A DNA stretch of 64,000 nucleotides from Brevundimonas mediterranea (GCF_011064825.1 NZ_CP048751.1:868001-932000); one strand, 5' to 3'. Counted from the stretch's first letter, positions 39,786 through 48,987 are shown. Program-made: numbers and translations. Notes: generated by a model from the letters alone, not told the origin.

Positions 39786-42644
39786 TCAACGGGCGGGGGT
39801 CGCTGGGCGATTCCCGCCCGTTTCCTTTCGGAAGTCCTGTTTGGCGGCGTTGACCCAGCCGACGAAGGTGTCGGCGTTGGCCGACAGGGCGGCGAAATCG
39901 TTCACTCCCGCCAGACCCGCCAGATTGTCGTCCAGGGCCACGCGGATCGCATTCGCTGACCGCGCCCGGGGGATGAAGGGCGAATACTGGCCGCGCAGAC
40001 GATCCAGGGCGGCGGGGTTTCCACTCAGCGAATAGCCCACGCCGGCGCGAATCAGCCAGCTTTCCTCGGACGGGGTCAGGGGCGCCTCCGCCTGCTTGTA
40101 GCGGTCGCCCAGACGCGCTTCGTACAGGGGCGCGGCCTCGGCCCACTTCTGCTGTTTCCACAGGATGTCGCCGCGCACCTCGCGCGCCGGGGCGGACTGG
40201 TCGCGGTCCAGAACCTCCAGGGCGTGATCGTAGCGGCCCAGATCCATCAGGGCGCGGGCCTCCAGCGCCCGACGCTCGCTGTTGATGGCGTTGGGCAGCA
40301 GGGTGGTGCGCGAGCCCCAGATGGCCTGCAACGCCTTCTCCGGCTGACGGTCCATCAGATAGACGGTGGCCAGATCGGTGGCGACCTGGGCCTTGGCCAC
40401 CCCGTCCAGCCGCTCGTCCACCTGGTGTTTCAGCAGTTCGGCGGCCTGGTCCAGCAGATCGACGTCGATCAGGCGGCGCGACAGACGGCGAACCATCTCG
40501 TCGCCGTCGGCGCCGATGGGGGTCAGTTCGCGGAAATCATAGAACAGCGCCAGGGCCTGAACCGGCTGCAGGCCGTCGGCCGCGCCTTCCAGGAACAGGG
40601 CGCGGAAGGCGTTGGACTGGTCGGCGTAGATTTCGGCGGCGCCGGGCACCCCGGACATCCGCTTGCCGGCGCCGCGCAGGGCGTCCAGGGCCTCGCGATA
40701 GCGGCCCTGCTGAAGATAGAGGTTGGCCAGTTTGCGGATGACGGCCAGTTCGGTGGCGTCGCCGCGCCAGCGCCACTTCAACTGCTCAAGCTGCTGGGCC
40801 GCCTGATCCGGCGTCAGGACGCCCTTGTCCAGCTCCAGACCGATGGCGCCCAGTTTGGCGGGGGTGGCGATGCCGTCCAGCGGCGCGCGGGCCACGGCCT
40901 TGTACACCGCCAGCGCCCGGTCCTTGTCGCCGGACAGTTCAAACAGCCGCGCCTGGACCACGCGCGCGGTCAGCTGATCGGCGGCCGAGGCGTTCTGGCT
41001 GAAGACATAGGCCAGCAGCTGGCGCGCGGCCGGCAGGTCGTTGGTCTGGATGGCGGCCAGGGCGTGGGCGGCGCCGAAGCGGGCGCGCCATTCCTTGGGG
41101 AAGTCGTCGATGACCGAGGCGCCGGCGGCGAAGGCGCGGCGCGCCCCCTCCCAGTCGCCCTGTTCGGCGGCGATATAGCCCTGCCAGACCTTGGCGGCGG
41201 GATCGTTCGACAGGGCCGAGCCGGCGAAGTCGGCCTGGGCCTCCTCCAGACGGCCGACGCCGACGCGGGCGGCGCCGCGCAGGCCGCGCACCTCGGGCTC
41301 GCCCTGCATGTTGGGGGCCTTGGCGACCAGGGCGTTGATGACGCCGATCGCCTCATAGTTCAGGCCCGAGCCGACCAGGAACCGGGCCAGGGCCATGCGC
41401 GCCGCGATGGGCGCGCGGGGATTGTCGGTTCCGGCGATGGTTTCCTGAGCCGCCGCGTCCTGAAGGCGGCGATAGCGTTGCGAGAAGCCGTCCTCGCCTG
41501 CGGTCGCCCATTCCTCCAGGATCAGGGCCGGATAGGCCGCCGGCTTCGGCGCGTCATCCTCATGGGCGGCGGCCTCCAGCGTCGCCGACGGCGGCGACAG
41601 GGTCAGGCCCTGCGGGCGGCTGAGGGTGACCAGATCGCCCGCCGCCTCGATCTTCAGATCGTCGGTCGTGGTCTCGACCGCCAGGCCCTGGGCGGTGGGG
41701 ATCAGGCTGAGATCGACGGTGCTACGCGTGCCCGAGAACCCCTTGCCGGGCGCCAGGGCGGTGACGGCGGCGAAACGGTCGCCGACCAGGGGATCCGTCA
41801 GCCAGACGGTCTTGGTCGCGCCCGCCATCCGCGCCACCAGGGTGGCCGAGCCGTCGTCGGAGCGGTCGATCTCGACGCCCGAGGCGCCGGCGGGCGGACC
41901 GCCGATGGTCACGGTCCAGGTTCCGCCCTGCCCTTCGGCCGCCACGGGCAGGCCGTCGGGAGCGGCGATGCGGACGGCGGTGTAGTCAGGGCCGGCGGCC
42001 CAGCGGGCGTCCTTGGCCGGACCCAGGGCCTTGGCGCCGGTCAGGTCCATCTTGGCGGCGGTGTCGAACACGACCCAGACGGCCTCGCCCCGCCGGAAAA
42101 CGGCGGCGCCCACCGGCGCGCCCCACTGGAAGGTCAGGACCGTCTTGTCCGGCGTCGAGACGGCGCGGACGGGCACAACGGAATTGATGGCCGCCGCCCG
42201 TTCTTCCGACGTCGGCTCGGGCGCCTTGCCCGGCGCATAGAGGTTCAGCCAGACCGCGCCGTCAGCCGCGCCGGACCGGGCGTCGGCGCCCTCGGCCAGG
42301 GTGATGACCAGATCGGTCGTTCCGCCCCGCGCCAGCCGCGTCTCGACGGCCTTGACCCCCTCCGGCGGATCGACGCGCAGGCGCGAGACGTCAGGCGCGG
42401 CCGAGACGCCCAGGCGGACGATCACCTTGTCGCCCTCGCGCCGGACCTGGCTGCGCGCGCCGATGACGCCGCCGAATTCGACACGGGTGAATTCGCTGGA
42501 TTGGCCGATGCTGATCGACAGCGGATCGCGCGACCGGCCGGCTTCCTGGGCCAGCGGCGCCAGTGGCGCGAACACGACCGCGCCGGCCGCGGCGGCGGCC
42601 ACGGTCGACTTCAGGATACGCTTGCTGTGCGGGGTCCCGGACAT
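39786..42644 (-). CDS. Large exported TPR-repeat protein, function unknown
   Basis: A 952-residue protein with a signal peptide (ILKSTVAAAAAGAVVFAPLAPLAQ). About residues 30-140 resemble an AMIN-type beta domain (FTRVEFGGVIGARSQVRREGDKVIVRLG), a second beta-rich part runs to about 330, and a long alpha-helical C-terminal region with TPR-like pairs (GRLEEAQADFAGSALSNDPAAKVWQGYIAAEQGDWEGA-type repeats) follows. It should act in the periplasm, perhaps as a scaffold near the cell wall. The nearby flagellar genes hint at polar or motility functions, but nothing in the sequence proves this. ATG 42644 is preferred; an earlier GTG lies at 42680. Between it and DUF983 is TTAATCACGGTTAA. Confidence 0.75.
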   Translation of the reverse strand: MSGTPHSKRILKSTVAAAAAGAVVFAPLAPLAQEAGRSRDPLSISIGQSSEFTRVEFGGVIGARSQVRREGDKVIVRLGVSAAPDVSRLRVDPPEGVKAVETRLARGGTTDLVITLAEGADARSGAADGAVWLNLYAPGKAPEPTSEERAAAINSVVPVRAVSTPDKTVLTFQWGAPVGAAVFRRGEAVWVVFDTAAKMDLTGAKALGPAKDARWAAGPDYTAVRIAAPDGLPVAAEGQGGTWTVTIGGPPAGASGVEIDRSDDGSATLVARMAGATKTVWLTDPLVGDRFAAVTALAPGKGFSGTRSTVDLSLIPTAQGLAVETTTDDLKIEAAGDLVTLSRPQGLTLSPPSATLEAAAHEDDAPKPAAYPALILEEWATAGEDGFSQRYRRLQDAAAQETIAGTDNPRAPIAARMALARFLVGSGLNYEAIGVINALVAKAPNMQGEPEVRGLRGAARVGVGRLEEAQADFAGSALSNDPAAKVWQGYIAAEQGDWEGARRAFAAGASVIDDFPKEWRARFGAAHALAAIQTNDLPAARQLLAYVFSQNASAADQLTARVVQARLFELSGDKDRALAVYKAVARAPLDGIATPAKLGAIGLELDKGVLTPDQAAQQLEQLKWRWRGDATELAVIRKLANLYLQQGRYREALDALRGAGKRMSGVPGAAEIYADQSNAFRALFLEGAADGLQPVQALALFYDFRELTPIGADGDEMVRRLSRRLIDVDLLDQAAELLKHQVDERLDGVAKAQVATDLATVYLMDRQPEKALQAIWGSRTTLLPNAINSERRALEARALMDLGRYDHALEVLDRDQSAPAREVRGDILWKQQKWAEAAPLYEARLGDRYKQAEAPLTPSEESWLIRAGVGYSLSGNPAALDRLRGQYSPFIPRARSANAIRVALDDNLAGLAGVNDFAALSANADTFVGWVNAAKQDFRKETGGNRPATPAR

Positions 42645-42762
42645 ATCCGTCGAGCCTTGCCCCACAAGCTCTTTAATCACGGTTAACCGACATTGACCGG
42701 GATTCTACGGATAGGACGGTTCGTCCGGCGACAGGCGGCGCGATCCGGCCCATGATGGGGCC

Positions 42763-43149
42763 ATGACCGATTACCCGCGCCTGAGCACCCTGAAAACCGG
42801 CCTGGCCTGTCGCTGTCCCCGCTGCGGCGAGGGGGCGCTGTTCAAGGGCTATCTGACCCTGCGCGAATCCTGCCCGAAATGCGGGCTGAACTATGGGTTC
42901 GCCGATCCGGCCGACGGCCCCGCCTTCTTCGTCATGACGGCGGTGGGCCTGGTCGGGATGATCCTGCTGATGGTCTTCGACTTCAGCGTGAAGCCGCCCA
43001 TCTGGGTGCACGCGGTTGTGACCCTGCCGATCCTGGTGATCATGTGCCTGGGCTGCCTGCGGCCGTTCAAGGCCTGGCTGGTGGCGGAGCAGTTCATCCA
43101 CAAGGCCGCCCCGCCGGAGTTCTCCAGCAACGGCAAGCACGGGGATTGA
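42763..43149 (+). CDS. DUF983 membrane protein
   Basis: A 128-residue protein with two CxxC pairs (CRCPRCGEG near residue 17 and CPKCGLNYG near 36) that probably bind zinc, followed by two membrane helices (VMTAVGLVGMILLMVF and VVTLPILVIMCLGCL). This is the DUF983 layout, often near cytochrome oxidase assembly genes elsewhere; function is unknown. A strong palindrome follows the stop. Confidence 0.88.
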   Translation: MTDYPRLSTLKTGLACRCPRCGEGALFKGYLTLRESCPKCGLNYGFADPADGPAFFVMTAVGLVGMILLMVFDFSVKPPIWVHAVVTLPILVIMCLGCLRPFKAWLVAEQFIHKAAPPEFSSNGKHGD

Positions 43150-43176
43150 GGGCGGGGGCGCAGCCCCCCTCTCACG

Positions 43177-43209
43177 CCGTCATCCTAGGGCTTGTCCCTA
43201 GGATGACGG
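43177..43209. terminator. 14-bp palindrome between convergent genes
   Basis: CCGTCATCCTAGGG (43177-43190) and CCCTAGGATGACGG (43196-43209) are perfect inverted copies with loop CTTGT. The stem is symmetrical and lies between the convergent DUF983 and lipoprotein genes. The pattern looks like a dispersed genomic palindrome used as a bidirectional terminator; no T tract follows on either strand. Confidence 0.6.
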
Positions 43210-43247
43210 TCTTATGGGATAGGCGGTCTTCGCCCGAACCTTACGCC

Positions 43248-43610
43248 TCAGTCGATGCAGAGCGTCGGGCCGGCCTTGCCGTCCTCGACCGGCGTATTGC
43301 AGCCGAAACGGTCGCTGTCAGCCTGGCAGACGCCGGTCGTGGCCGCGCCCGGCGCGATGCCGCTGTTGCCTTCGACGCGGCAGTCGCCTTGGCATTGGTC
43401 GCCGTCGGTGCAGGACTTGCCCGCGTCGGCGTAGCTGATCACGCACTGCCAGGACTGCATCCGGCCGACCTGTTTCATCGTGCCGCCCCGCGTGGCGCAG
43501 GCCGAGGCGTCGGCGCTCTGCATCGGGGCGTCGGAGCCGGCGCCTGTCGTCTGAGGGGTGCAGGCGGCGGCCAGCAAGGCGGCGGCGGCGATGAGGGCTA
43601 TACGGATCAT
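43248..43610 (-). CDS. Small cysteine-rich lipoprotein
   Basis: A 120-residue protein. The N-terminus [17 protein letters not shown] is a lipoprotein signal with the lipobox Cys at residue 17. The mature part has eight further cysteines ([40 protein letters not shown]), which suggests four disulphides. ATG 43610 overlaps the hmgA stop by 4 nt, so the two genes are coupled. No known family is recognised, and the link with homogentisate breakdown is unexplained. Confidence 0.75.
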   Translation of the reverse strand: MIRIALIAAAALLAAACTPQTTGAGSDAPMQSADASACATRGGTMKQVGRMQSWQCVISYADAGKSCTDGDQCQGDCRVEGNSGIAPGAATTGVCQADSDRFGCNTPVEDGKAGPTLCID

Positions 43611-44902
43611 TTGACCTGTCCTTTTGCGAAGCCCGACCAGACGTCGTCGTAGTCGAGCTGCATCTGCGGTGATTCCGACGCCCATTTCGTGACCCGGATC
43701 GGCGCCCGGGTCTCGAACATGAAGGCCAGGGTGTCAGTGATCTTGTGCGGTTTCAGTTCCGCCTGGATCGCGCCCTCATAGCTGGCCTGATCCGGGCCGT
43801 GGCCGCTCATCCGGTTGTGCAGGCTGGCGCCGCCGGGGGCGAAGCCGCCGGCCTTGGCGTCATAGGCGCCGGTCACCAGGCCCATGAACTCGCTCATGAC
43901 GTTGCGATGGAACCAGGGCGGGCGGAAGGTGTGCTCGGCCACCATCCAGCGCGGCGGGAAGATGACGAAGTCGATATTGGCCGTGCCCGGCGTCTCGGAC
44001 GGGCTGGTCAGGACGGTGAAGATCGACGGGTCCGGGTGGTCGTAGCTGACGGTGTTGATCGTGTTGAACCGCGCCGTGTCATAGCGGCAGGGCGCGAGAT
44101 TGCCGTGCCAGGCCACCACGTCCAGCGGGCTGTGCGCAAAGGTCGTGGCCCACAGACGGCCGCCGTACTTCTGGACGCACTGGGTCGGGCGATCCACGTC
44201 CTCGAACGCCGCGACCGGGGTTTCGAAGTCGCGCGGATTGGCCAGGCCGTTGGCGCCGATCGGCCCCAGGTCCGGCAGGCGGAACGGACCGCCGTAGTTT
44301 TCGCAGACATAGCCGCGCACGGGCCCGTCGACTTCGACGCGGAAGCGGACGCCGCGCGGGATCAGGACCACGTGGCCGGGCTGGGCTTCGATCATGCCCA
44401 TTTCGGTGACGAAGCGATGGGCGCCTTGCTGGGGCACGATCAGCAGTTCGCCGTCGGCGTCGTAGAAGACGCGGTCGATCATCGAGCGATTGGCGACATA
44501 CAGGTGGACGCCCGCCCCGCCCCCGGCGTCGGGATCGCCCGCCCCGCCATAGGTGACCAGGCCTTCGACCCAGTCGGTCGGCGCTTCCGGGATCGGCAGC
44601 GGGTCCCAGCGCATCCGGTTGGGATTGGGCGGGGTCTCGTCGAACGGGCCCGACCGCACCCGGCCCTGGTCGAAGGGCGCATAGGGGCCGTGCTGGGCCG
44701 AGGGGCGCAGGCGGTACAGCCAGCTGCGCCGGTTCTCGGCGCGCGGGGCGGTGAAGGCCGTGCCCGACAGCTGTTCGGCGTACAGGCCCATCGGCGTCTT
44801 CTGCGGCGAGTTCTGGCCCTGCGGCAGGGCGCCAGGCGCGGCCTCGGTGGCGAAATGATTGCCGAAGCCGGTCAGATAGGCGGGCGCGTTGGATCGCGTC
44901 AT
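43607..44902 (-). CDS. hmgA: Homogentisate 1,2-dioxygenase
   Basis: A 431-residue Fe(II) enzyme of tyrosine/phenylalanine degradation that opens the ring of homogentisate to maleylacetoacetate. The start [34 protein letters not shown] and the C-terminal [34 protein letters not shown] with iron-binding His/Glu are family signatures. The next pathway enzymes, fumarylacetoacetase and isomerase, are not in the window. Confidence 0.96.
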   Translation of the reverse strand: MTRSNAPAYLTGFGNHFATEAAPGALPQGQNSPQKTPMGLYAEQLSGTAFTAPRAENRRSWLYRLRPSAQHGPYAPFDQGRVRSGPFDETPPNPNRMRWDPLPIPEAPTDWVEGLVTYGGAGDPDAGGGAGVHLYVANRSMIDRVFYDADGELLIVPQQGAHRFVTEMGMIEAQPGHVVLIPRGVRFRVEVDGPVRGYVCENYGGPFRLPDLGPIGANGLANPRDFETPVAAFEDVDRPTQCVQKYGGRLWATTFAHSPLDVVAWHGNLAPCRYDTARFNTINTVSYDHPDPSIFTVLTSPSETPGTANIDFVIFPPRWMVAEHTFRPPWFHRNVMSEFMGLVTGAYDAKAGGFAPGGASLHNRMSGHGPDQASYEGAIQAELKPHKITDTLAFMFETRAPIRVTKWASESPQMQLDYDDVWSGFAKGQVK

Positions 44903-45028
44903 GTGTGTGGTCTCCCTATTTCGCTGGTTTAGCGCCGCCGCCGGCCATCGTCACCCCAAGCCGTCATCCACCGAGCGGTGCAACAGCTTCGCCGTTCGCG
45001 CGTTCAGGGCCGCCAGGAGACGACCGTC

Positions 45029-45529
45029 ATGACCTATCTGACCCGCGCGGTCTTCGCCTTCGCCAGCCTGCTGCTGCTGTTGTCGGCCTCGGCCCTGATC
45101 GGGTTCGGCCTGATGGACGCCATCCACACCATTAGGTCCCCGGACAAGTCCGGAGCGGACGCGGCGCTGGACATGCTGGGCTATGTCATCGTCGCCATCG
45201 CCGTCTTCGACGTGGCCAAATACATCTTCGAGGACGAGGTGCGGCGCGGCAACGAACGGCGCAGCGCGGCCGAGGCCCGGCGCAGCCTGACCAAATTCCT
45301 GTCCACCATCGTCATCGCCCTGTTCCTGGAGGCCCTGGTGGTGGTGTTCAAGACGGCGCGCCAGGACGTGGCCCTGCTGATCTATCCCACCGCCCTGCTG
45401 ATCGCGGCGGTGCTGGTCCTGGTCGGGCTGGGCGTGTTCCAGCGCCTGTCGGCCACGGTCGAGGAGAAGGTCGGCGACGACGACGACGCCGAAGAACGCA
45501 AGGACAAGGTCAAGCGCAAGAGCGCCTAG
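45029..45529 (+). CDS. Conserved-looking four-helix membrane protein, unknown
   Basis: A 166-residue protein with four membrane helices (about residues 5-30, 45-65, 90-110, 120-140). A charged cytoplasmic loop EDEVRRGNERRSAAEARRS lies between helices 2 and 3, and the acidic/basic tail is EEKVGDDDDAEERKDKVKRK. No family is recognised. ATG 45029 has CAGGAGA upstream. Its stop overlaps the stop of the convergent RAM-domain gene by 4 nt. Confidence 0.72.
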   Translation: MTYLTRAVFAFASLLLLLSASALIGFGLMDAIHTIRSPDKSGADAALDMLGYVIVAIAVFDVAKYIFEDEVRRGNERRSAAEARRSLTKFLSTIVIALFLEALVVVFKTARQDVALLIYPTALLIAAVLVLVGLGVFQRLSATVEEKVGDDDDAEERKDKVKRKSA

Positions 45530-45783
45530 CCGCCCTTGGGCAGGAAGGGCGAGAAGGTGATGACGGTGAAGGTGTCGCGGACATGCGGCCGGGTCTGGAC
45601 CTGTTTGGTGACGAAGGTCCCGATGTCGGCGTCGCGCGGCAGGTTGAACTTGGCCAGCAGGTCGTGCTGGCCCGAGGTGGAATAGACCTCGGAGACGTTC
45701 TCGACATTATCGACGATGTCGGCCGCCACATCGTTGGCGTAGCCCAGCTCGGTTTTGATGAAGACGAAGATGGCGGTCATCAT
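45526..45783 (-). CDS. Stand-alone Lrp/AsnC ligand-binding (RAM) domain protein
   Basis: An 85-residue protein that is only the effector-binding half of an Lrp/AsnC regulator: MMTAIFVFIKTELGYANDVAADIV, VSEVYSTSGQHDLLAKFNLP, then a FVTKQVQTRPHVRDTFTVITF strand. There is no helix-turn-helix. Such proteins bind amino acids and oligomerise, and may modulate full-length Lrp proteins. It overlaps the convergent membrane-protein gene by 4 nt. Confidence 0.85.
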   Translation of the reverse strand: MMTAIFVFIKTELGYANDVAADIVDNVENVSEVYSTSGQHDLLAKFNLPRDADIGTFVTKQVQTRPHVRDTFTVITFSPFLPKGG

Positions 45784-45999
45784 GGGCGGGGGCTCCTGTT
45801 GCTGGCCCGCGTCCTAAACCGTTTTGGACGCGGCGTCGAAGACGTCGGATGAAACAATATGTTCCGCCGCAGCGCCATGAACCCGGCCGCGCGGCTTTCG
45901 CTTTCGGCGGCGGCTGGGATAAGCAGGGGGCGAGGCCGGGCGACCGGTCGGTGCAACACAGGCGTTCCGGCGCGGCTCGGGACAGGCGGAGATTAAGAC

Positions 46000-46680
46000 A
46001 TGGCCCATGATCGCGTCAGCGTGCTTCAGGCGCTCGAGACCCAGGGCGTCTGCCCCGTCTTCTATCATCCCGATCCCGAGGTCAGCCTGAACGTCATCCG
46101 CGCCTGCGCGCGCGGCGGGGCGCCGGTGGTCGAGTTCACCAATCGCGGCGACTTCGCCTGCGACCTGTTCGGCGAGATCAATCGCGAACTGATCAGGACC
46201 GACCCGGACGTGGTGCTGGGCATCGGTTCGGTGGTCGACAGCGGCACGGCGTCGCTCTACCTGAACCGGGGCGCGCGCTTTGTCGTCAGCCCCTGCCTGG
46301 TCCCCGACGTGGCCAAGGTCTGCAACCGGCGCATGGTCGCCTATTTCCCCGGCTGCGGCTCGGTGACGGACATCGGCGAGGCGCACGAGCTGGGCTGCGA
46401 CATCGTCAAACTGTTTCCGGGGTCGTCGGTCGGTGGGCCGGACTTCGTCAAGGCGGTCAAGGGGCCGATGCCCTGGGTCAAGATCATGCCCACGGGCGGC
46501 GTCGATCCCGATGAGGCCTCGATCGCCAAATGGTTCGGCGCCGGCATCGTGGCGGCGGGCATGGGCTCCAAGCTCGTGACCGACGAAGCGGTCAAGTCGG
46601 GCGACTGGGCCGCCATCGAGGCCAAGGTGCGCGCCACCGTGGACGCCGTCGCCGCCTATCGGGCGTCGAACAAGGGCTGA
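46000..46680 (+). CDS. eda: KDPG / 4-hydroxy-2-oxoglutarate aldolase
   Basis: A 226-residue class I aldolase of the Entner-Doudoroff pathway. VCPVFYHPDPEVSLNVIRACARGGAPVVEFTNRG is the N-terminal strand pair. The Schiff-base lysine is in CDIVKLFPGSSVGGPDFVKAVKGP (about residue 140) and IMPTGGVDPDE binds phosphate. It is a slightly longer form than E. coli Eda (213 residues). It is not next to edd here. The 216 nt upstream contain no recognised gene. Confidence 0.92.
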   Translation: MAHDRVSVLQALETQGVCPVFYHPDPEVSLNVIRACARGGAPVVEFTNRGDFACDLFGEINRELIRTDPDVVLGIGSVVDSGTASLYLNRGARFVVSPCLVPDVAKVCNRRMVAYFPGCGSVTDIGEAHELGCDIVKLFPGSSVGGPDFVKAVKGPMPWVKIMPTGGVDPDEASIAKWFGAGIVAAGMGSKLVTDEAVKSGDWAAIEAKVRATVDAVAAYRASNKG

Positions 46681-46687
46681 ACCCGCC

Positions 46688-47221
46688 TCAGCCCGGACCG
46701 TCGGGGCCGTCCGGTCCCGGCGGCCGGGGCGCGGCGTTGCGGCCGGCGTCGGGCGTCGGGGGACCGGACCGTGGCCCACGCCGCATCAGCAGGCCGGACA
46801 GGACCTTGCGGTCCTCGACGTCCAGGTTTTCCAGCATGGTGATGGCCTCGCCTTCCAGACGGGCGCGACCGCGCATCTCGGCCGTGCGCGACTGATCCAG
46901 CAGGGCCTGGACCCGGGCCGCGTCCATCCGGGGCTGGGACGCCGCCTGGACCGCCTGGGCCCGCGCCGCGCGAGCGGCCTCGAAATCGGGCCGGGCCGCG
47001 AGCGCAGCAGCCCGCATCCTGGCGCGAACGTCGCGCCGGACTTCAGGCTGCAGCTGGGCGATCACCTCGCGGAAGGGACCGTGGCGCGCGGTGCGGCGCA
47101 GGTCGGCGACCCGTTCGTCCACCCTGGCCCAGCTGACCGCGAAGGCGACCCCGCCGGCCAGGGCGAACAGGTTCAGGGCCACCGACACCGCCAGGGCGAT
47201 CTTCAGGCTGCGTCCGCTCAT
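46688..47221 (-). CDS. Periplasmic heavy-metal sensor-like protein
   Basis: A 177-residue protein with one N-terminal membrane anchor (IALAVSVALNLFALAGGVAFAVSW) and a periplasmic four-helix hairpin rich in Arg/Ala with no cysteines. It resembles the Metal_resist/CnrX-type proteins. The C-terminal 25 residues are Pro/Gly-rich. It is the third gene of an operon with an ECF sigma factor and a membrane-anchored anti-sigma, each overlapping by 4 nt, so it probably senses a periplasmic signal and controls anti-sigma release. Metal binding is inferred. Confidence 0.72.
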   Translation of the reverse strand: MSGRSLKIALAVSVALNLFALAGGVAFAVSWARVDERVADLRRTARHGPFREVIAQLQPEVRRDVRARMRAAALAARPDFEAARAARAQAVQAASQPRMDAARVQALLDQSRTAEMRGRARLEGEAITMLENLDVEDRKVLSGLLMRRGPRSGPPTPDAGRNAAPRPPGPDGPDGPG

Positions 47222-47628
47222 CCCAGAACCTCCGTATCGTCCACCTCGACCAGGGTGGATTGGTAAAGCACCGCGTCGGCCCGCTCGTCGGCGGTGACAT
47301 GGGTGGTCAGACCCACGCCCGCGACCACGCCGGCGCAGGCGGCCGCCGCCCAGCCCGCGCCCAGGAACAGGGCGATCCGGTCCAGATGATAGCGGCTGGT
47401 CTTCGCTTTCGGCGCGGCGGCCAGCAGGCGCGCCGTCAGGTCGGCCGAGGGCGTCGGGGCGGGCGAGGCGTCCAGCAGGGCGTCCAGCGCCGCCGCCTGG
47501 GCCAGCGCCGTCTTCAGCGACGGATCGGCGGCGATCAGGCTTTCGGCGAAGACGCGTTCAGACGCGGGCCACCGACGCAGGTCGGCGCCGTAAGCCTCCG
47601 CCAGAGCGTGCAACCGATCCGCCTTCAT
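47218..47628 (-). CDS. Putative membrane-anchored anti-sigma factor
   Basis: A 136-residue protein. The first 85 residues are helical and cytoplasmic (MKADRLHALAEAYGADLRRWPASER), followed by one membrane helix (about 86-108, IALFLGAGWAAAACAGVVAGVGL) and a short periplasmic tail. It has no zinc HxxxCxxC motif. The anti-sigma role is inferred from topology and from 4-nt overlaps with the ECF sigma gene upstream and the periplasmic sensor downstream. Confidence 0.65.
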   Translation of the reverse strand: MKADRLHALAEAYGADLRRWPASERVFAESLIAADPSLKTALAQAAALDALLDASPAPTPSADLTARLLAAAPKAKTSRYHLDRIALFLGAGWAAAACAGVVAGVGLTTHVTADERADAVLYQSTLVEVDDTEVLG

Positions 47629-48209
47629 CGTCCGACTCCCTTAGTCATCCCTGGCTCCATCCCCGGCGCGAGGTCCGCCAGGGCTAGACGCAATGCGCGG
47701 CGTCCGCGCGACAACAAACTCTCCAGCGCCTCGACGCTGATGCTCATCAGGGCGGCCGCCTCGATATTGGACAGCTCCTGATAATGACACAGGACCACCG
47801 CCTCGCGCTGACGGTCCGGCAGGCGTTTCAGCGCCCCGTCGACCTGAGCCCCCGTCTCGGCCGCCAACAGGGCGCGATCCGGCGCCGGGCCGTCATCGGG
47901 GCGATCCGGCGGCGTCTCCATGGGTATTTCGCGCCGTCGCCGCAGCCGATCGTAGCAGAGATTCAGCGCCACCCGGTGCAGCCAGGTGTCGAACCGGGCC
48001 TTGCCGGGGGTCCATTTCGGCGCCTGTCGCCAGGCCTTGAGCATCGTCTCCTGGGCCACGTCCTCGGCCTCGGCGGCGTCGCCCAGCATGCGTTGGGCCA
48101 GGGCCAGGATGCGCGGCAGCTTGCGCGACACAAGCGTCTGCGCGGCCGCCGGGTCGCCCTGACCCACGCGGCGCACAAGATCCTCGTCGGGGTCGACGAT
48201 CGCGACCAA
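47625..48209 (-). CDS. ECF-family sigma factor
   Basis: A 194-residue sigma-70 factor with region 2 (LAQRMLGDAAEAEDVAQETMLKAWRQAPKW) and region 4 (LPDRQREAVVLCHYQELSNIEAAALMSISVEALESLLSRGRRALR), and no sigma 1 or 3 domains. It starts most likely at TTG 48209 with GAGGCGGG upstream. The gene heads sigma/anti-sigma/metal-sensor and follows an EF-hand gene by 66 nt. By analogy with CnrH/NccH it would respond to a metal or envelope stress. Confidence 0.9.
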   Translation of the reverse strand: MVAIVDPDEDLVRRVGQGDPAAAQTLVSRKLPRILALAQRMLGDAAEAEDVAQETMLKAWRQAPKWTPGKARFDTWLHRVALNLCYDRLRRRREIPMETPPDRPDDGPAPDRALLAAETGAQVDGALKRLPDRQREAVVLCHYQELSNIEAAALMSISVEALESLLSRGRRALRLALADLAPGMEPGMTKGVGR

Positions 48210-48275
48210 ACCCGCCTCTTCCGCTGCTGACGAAAGGGACCGATTCGCCCAGGACGGCCGACCCCGACACCGTTC

Positions 48276-48941
48276 TTACTCCGAAGCCGGAGCCGGGGAA
48301 GCGGGTTGTTGCACCGGACGGACGGCGCGGCGTTGCTGACCTTGGCCTCCCCGTTCGGCTCGGCGCTCGGCGCGATTGGCGGTCATGGCGGCCCGGCGCT
48401 CGTCGGCGGTGACGACGCCGTTCTTGTCAGCGTCCATCTTGTCGAACTGTTCGCCCAGTCTGGCGGCGGCCTCGGAGATCACCACGGGGCCGCGTTCACA
48501 ACCTTCCAGACAGCCGGGACCACGCATGGCGTGACGGGGACCGCCGCGAGGCCCGGACCGGCCGCGCGCGGCCCAGTCCGGGCGGACGGCGTGACCGGCT
48601 TCGAACTCCGCGCGGCTGATGGAGCCGTCGCTGTCGGCGTCCAGCGTGGCGAAACGGTCGTCGGCCCGCTCGGCGCGCTTGGCCTGCATGGCGGCCTGAC
48701 GCTCGGCCACGCTGACCGTGCCGTCGCGGTCGGCGTCCAGCGCAGTCAGGCGGGCGACGCGAGCCTCGACGAAGGCGGCGCGGGTCAGGTCGGCGTTCCG
48801 GTCGGCCAGGCCGCGCGCATAGGGCGGCGGGGGACCATCCGCCGGCGGCGGCGGAACCTGGGCCGTGGCGACCCCGGCGCCGGCGCCGAGGACGGCGGCC
48901 AAGGCCATGGCGCTGAAACCGTTCAGAACGATGTTTCTCAT
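48276..48941 (-). CDS. Periplasmic EF-hand calcium-binding protein
   Basis: A 221-residue exported protein with a signal peptide (residues 1-27) and three clear EF-hand loops: DADRDGTVSVAE (69-80), DADSDGSISRAE (101-112) and DADKNGVVTADE (170-181). A degenerate fourth loop lies near 47. There is a Pro-rich stretch at 30-41 and a Cys pair (GCLEGC) near 144. It should bind calcium in the periplasm. It lies directly upstream of the ECF sigma operon and downstream of glnE. Confidence 0.85.
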   Translation of the reverse strand: MRNIVLNGFSAMALAAVLGAGAGVATAQVPPPPADGPPPPYARGLADRNADLTRAAFVEARVARLTALDADRDGTVSVAERQAAMQAKRAERADDRFATLDADSDGSISRAEFEAGHAVRPDWAARGRSGPRGGPRHAMRGPGCLEGCERGPVVISEAAARLGEQFDKMDADKNGVVTADERRAAMTANRAERRAERGGQGQQRRAVRPVQQPASPAPASE

Positions 48942-48987
48942 CTCGATAATCTCCTCGAACCGCCTTGAGCGGTCGTTGACGACCCTG

